DNA of 64,000 bases. It comes from Apostichopus japonicus (taxonomy: Eukaryota; Echinodermata; Holothuroidea; Aspidochirotida; Stichopodidae). The notes beneath the pieces were generated by a model. That model ran no database searches. It worked only from the letters and a program-made list of their open reading frames with translations, and was not told the DNA's origin. This document shows, piece after piece, positions 63,476-64,000 of this stretch. Position 1 is the stretch's first letter. Each line of letters begins with the position of its first letter. Location: NCBI RefSeq assembly GCF_037975245.1, contig NC_092565.1:20582999-20646998 (forward strand), written 5' to 3'. Both the position numbers and the translations under genes were made by a program.

Positions 63476-64000
63476 AATATAACCTTAAAGATTAAAGAAG
63501 ATTATTACTTAAAGAAGTTTAAATTTAAACTTTAAAAAAAATATATTTAATTTTTCATTTTTTTTTTTAATTTAAATTTTAAATTATTAACTTTTAAACT
63601 TAAAGAAGTTTTAATTGAAGAAGTTAATTACTGCAGGAATTTATTTTAAACTCATTTAAAGCTGCATTGACATAAATGGATTATGTGATGAAGTAATGTT
63701 TAGTAGGTTGATCTGTTCGTATTATGTTCCTATTTTAGCATAGTTTAATTGTCTAACGGTACGTTGTCCTTGTACATTTTTCGCTTTTAGTTTGTGTTAT
63801 GCATTACAATTATTACTATATTTATTTATTTACAACAATTACGGATCCATGATTTCTCGGAAGAGGTGGCCCAGGGAACGAGTATCGGCAGATACCGATA
63901 TTAGTACCAAAATGTCGGTGCATAAACAAAACTAAAACATCCGTTAAAGGTGCGACATACATACACCAGCGCACGAAGTGTGATTTTTGTTTACAATATG
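63476..64000. other. AT-rich end of the window
   Basis: Long A/T-only stretches with repeated TTAAAGAAG pieces (63480-63640). No gene seen. Confidence 0.4.

Overview
The window is animal nuclear DNA. It is AT-rich and gene-poor, and it is full of (TA)n, (GATA)n and (AAT)n microsatellites, minisatellites, non-autonomous DNA transposons with clear target-site duplications, tRNA-derived SINEs and decayed retroelements. The open frames that look like protein are bounded by eukaryotic splice signals. There are no operons, ribosome binding sites or prokaryotic genes. A TTAGGG-type telomere motif and TTAA-flanked elements with TTAAAGG ends fit a marine deuterostome-like invertebrate, possibly an echinoderm. 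That placement is inference from repeat style, not from a diagnostic gene.

The two best genes are on the minus strand: a 346-residue frame at 12988-14028 and a 300-residue frame at 24033-24936. Neither is recognised. They share a motif near the C-terminus (D-V-x-T-x(1,2)-R-I-x-x-W-L-D) and a similar order of short V-x-x-G-type segments, so they may be diverged neighbours. Weaker candidate exons, chosen from splice signals plus open frame, lie at 9197-9268(-), 16158-16349(+), 18078-18319(-), 21417-21515(+), 26451-26750(-), 31622-31753(+), 42367-42684(-), 46130-46162(+), 61495-61710(+) and 63278-63475(+). None can be linked into a full gene model from this window alone.

Mobile DNA by region: a 387-bp hAT-type element with a perfect 8-bp duplication (2047-2433); a 105-bp hAT-type element (16824-16928); an imperfect palindrome (18999-19101) followed at once by a 189-bp SINE whose head matches the 5' end of U2 snRNA, between perfect 13-bp duplications (19107-19321); TTAA-flanked MITEs (20696-21320, 51240-51774, 53731-54297, 58338-58866); two near-identical hAT-type copies in opposite orientation (28014-28377 and 36033-36398), the second inside a hexanucleotide array; a tRNA-headed SINE (27072-27410) whose 3' core recurs at 3045 and 45473; and remnants of a LINE (40474-40935) and of a second reverse transcriptase (59775-60215).

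The most striking tandem arrays are a 1.2-kb hairpin-forming minisatellite with higher-order organisation (25255-26444), which ends a few bases from the stop codon of a candidate gene, and an 820-bp GATA array (48984-49804). The sequence shows no pathway or gene cluster acting together. The main interest lies in the mobile elements and the possible paralogous gene pair.
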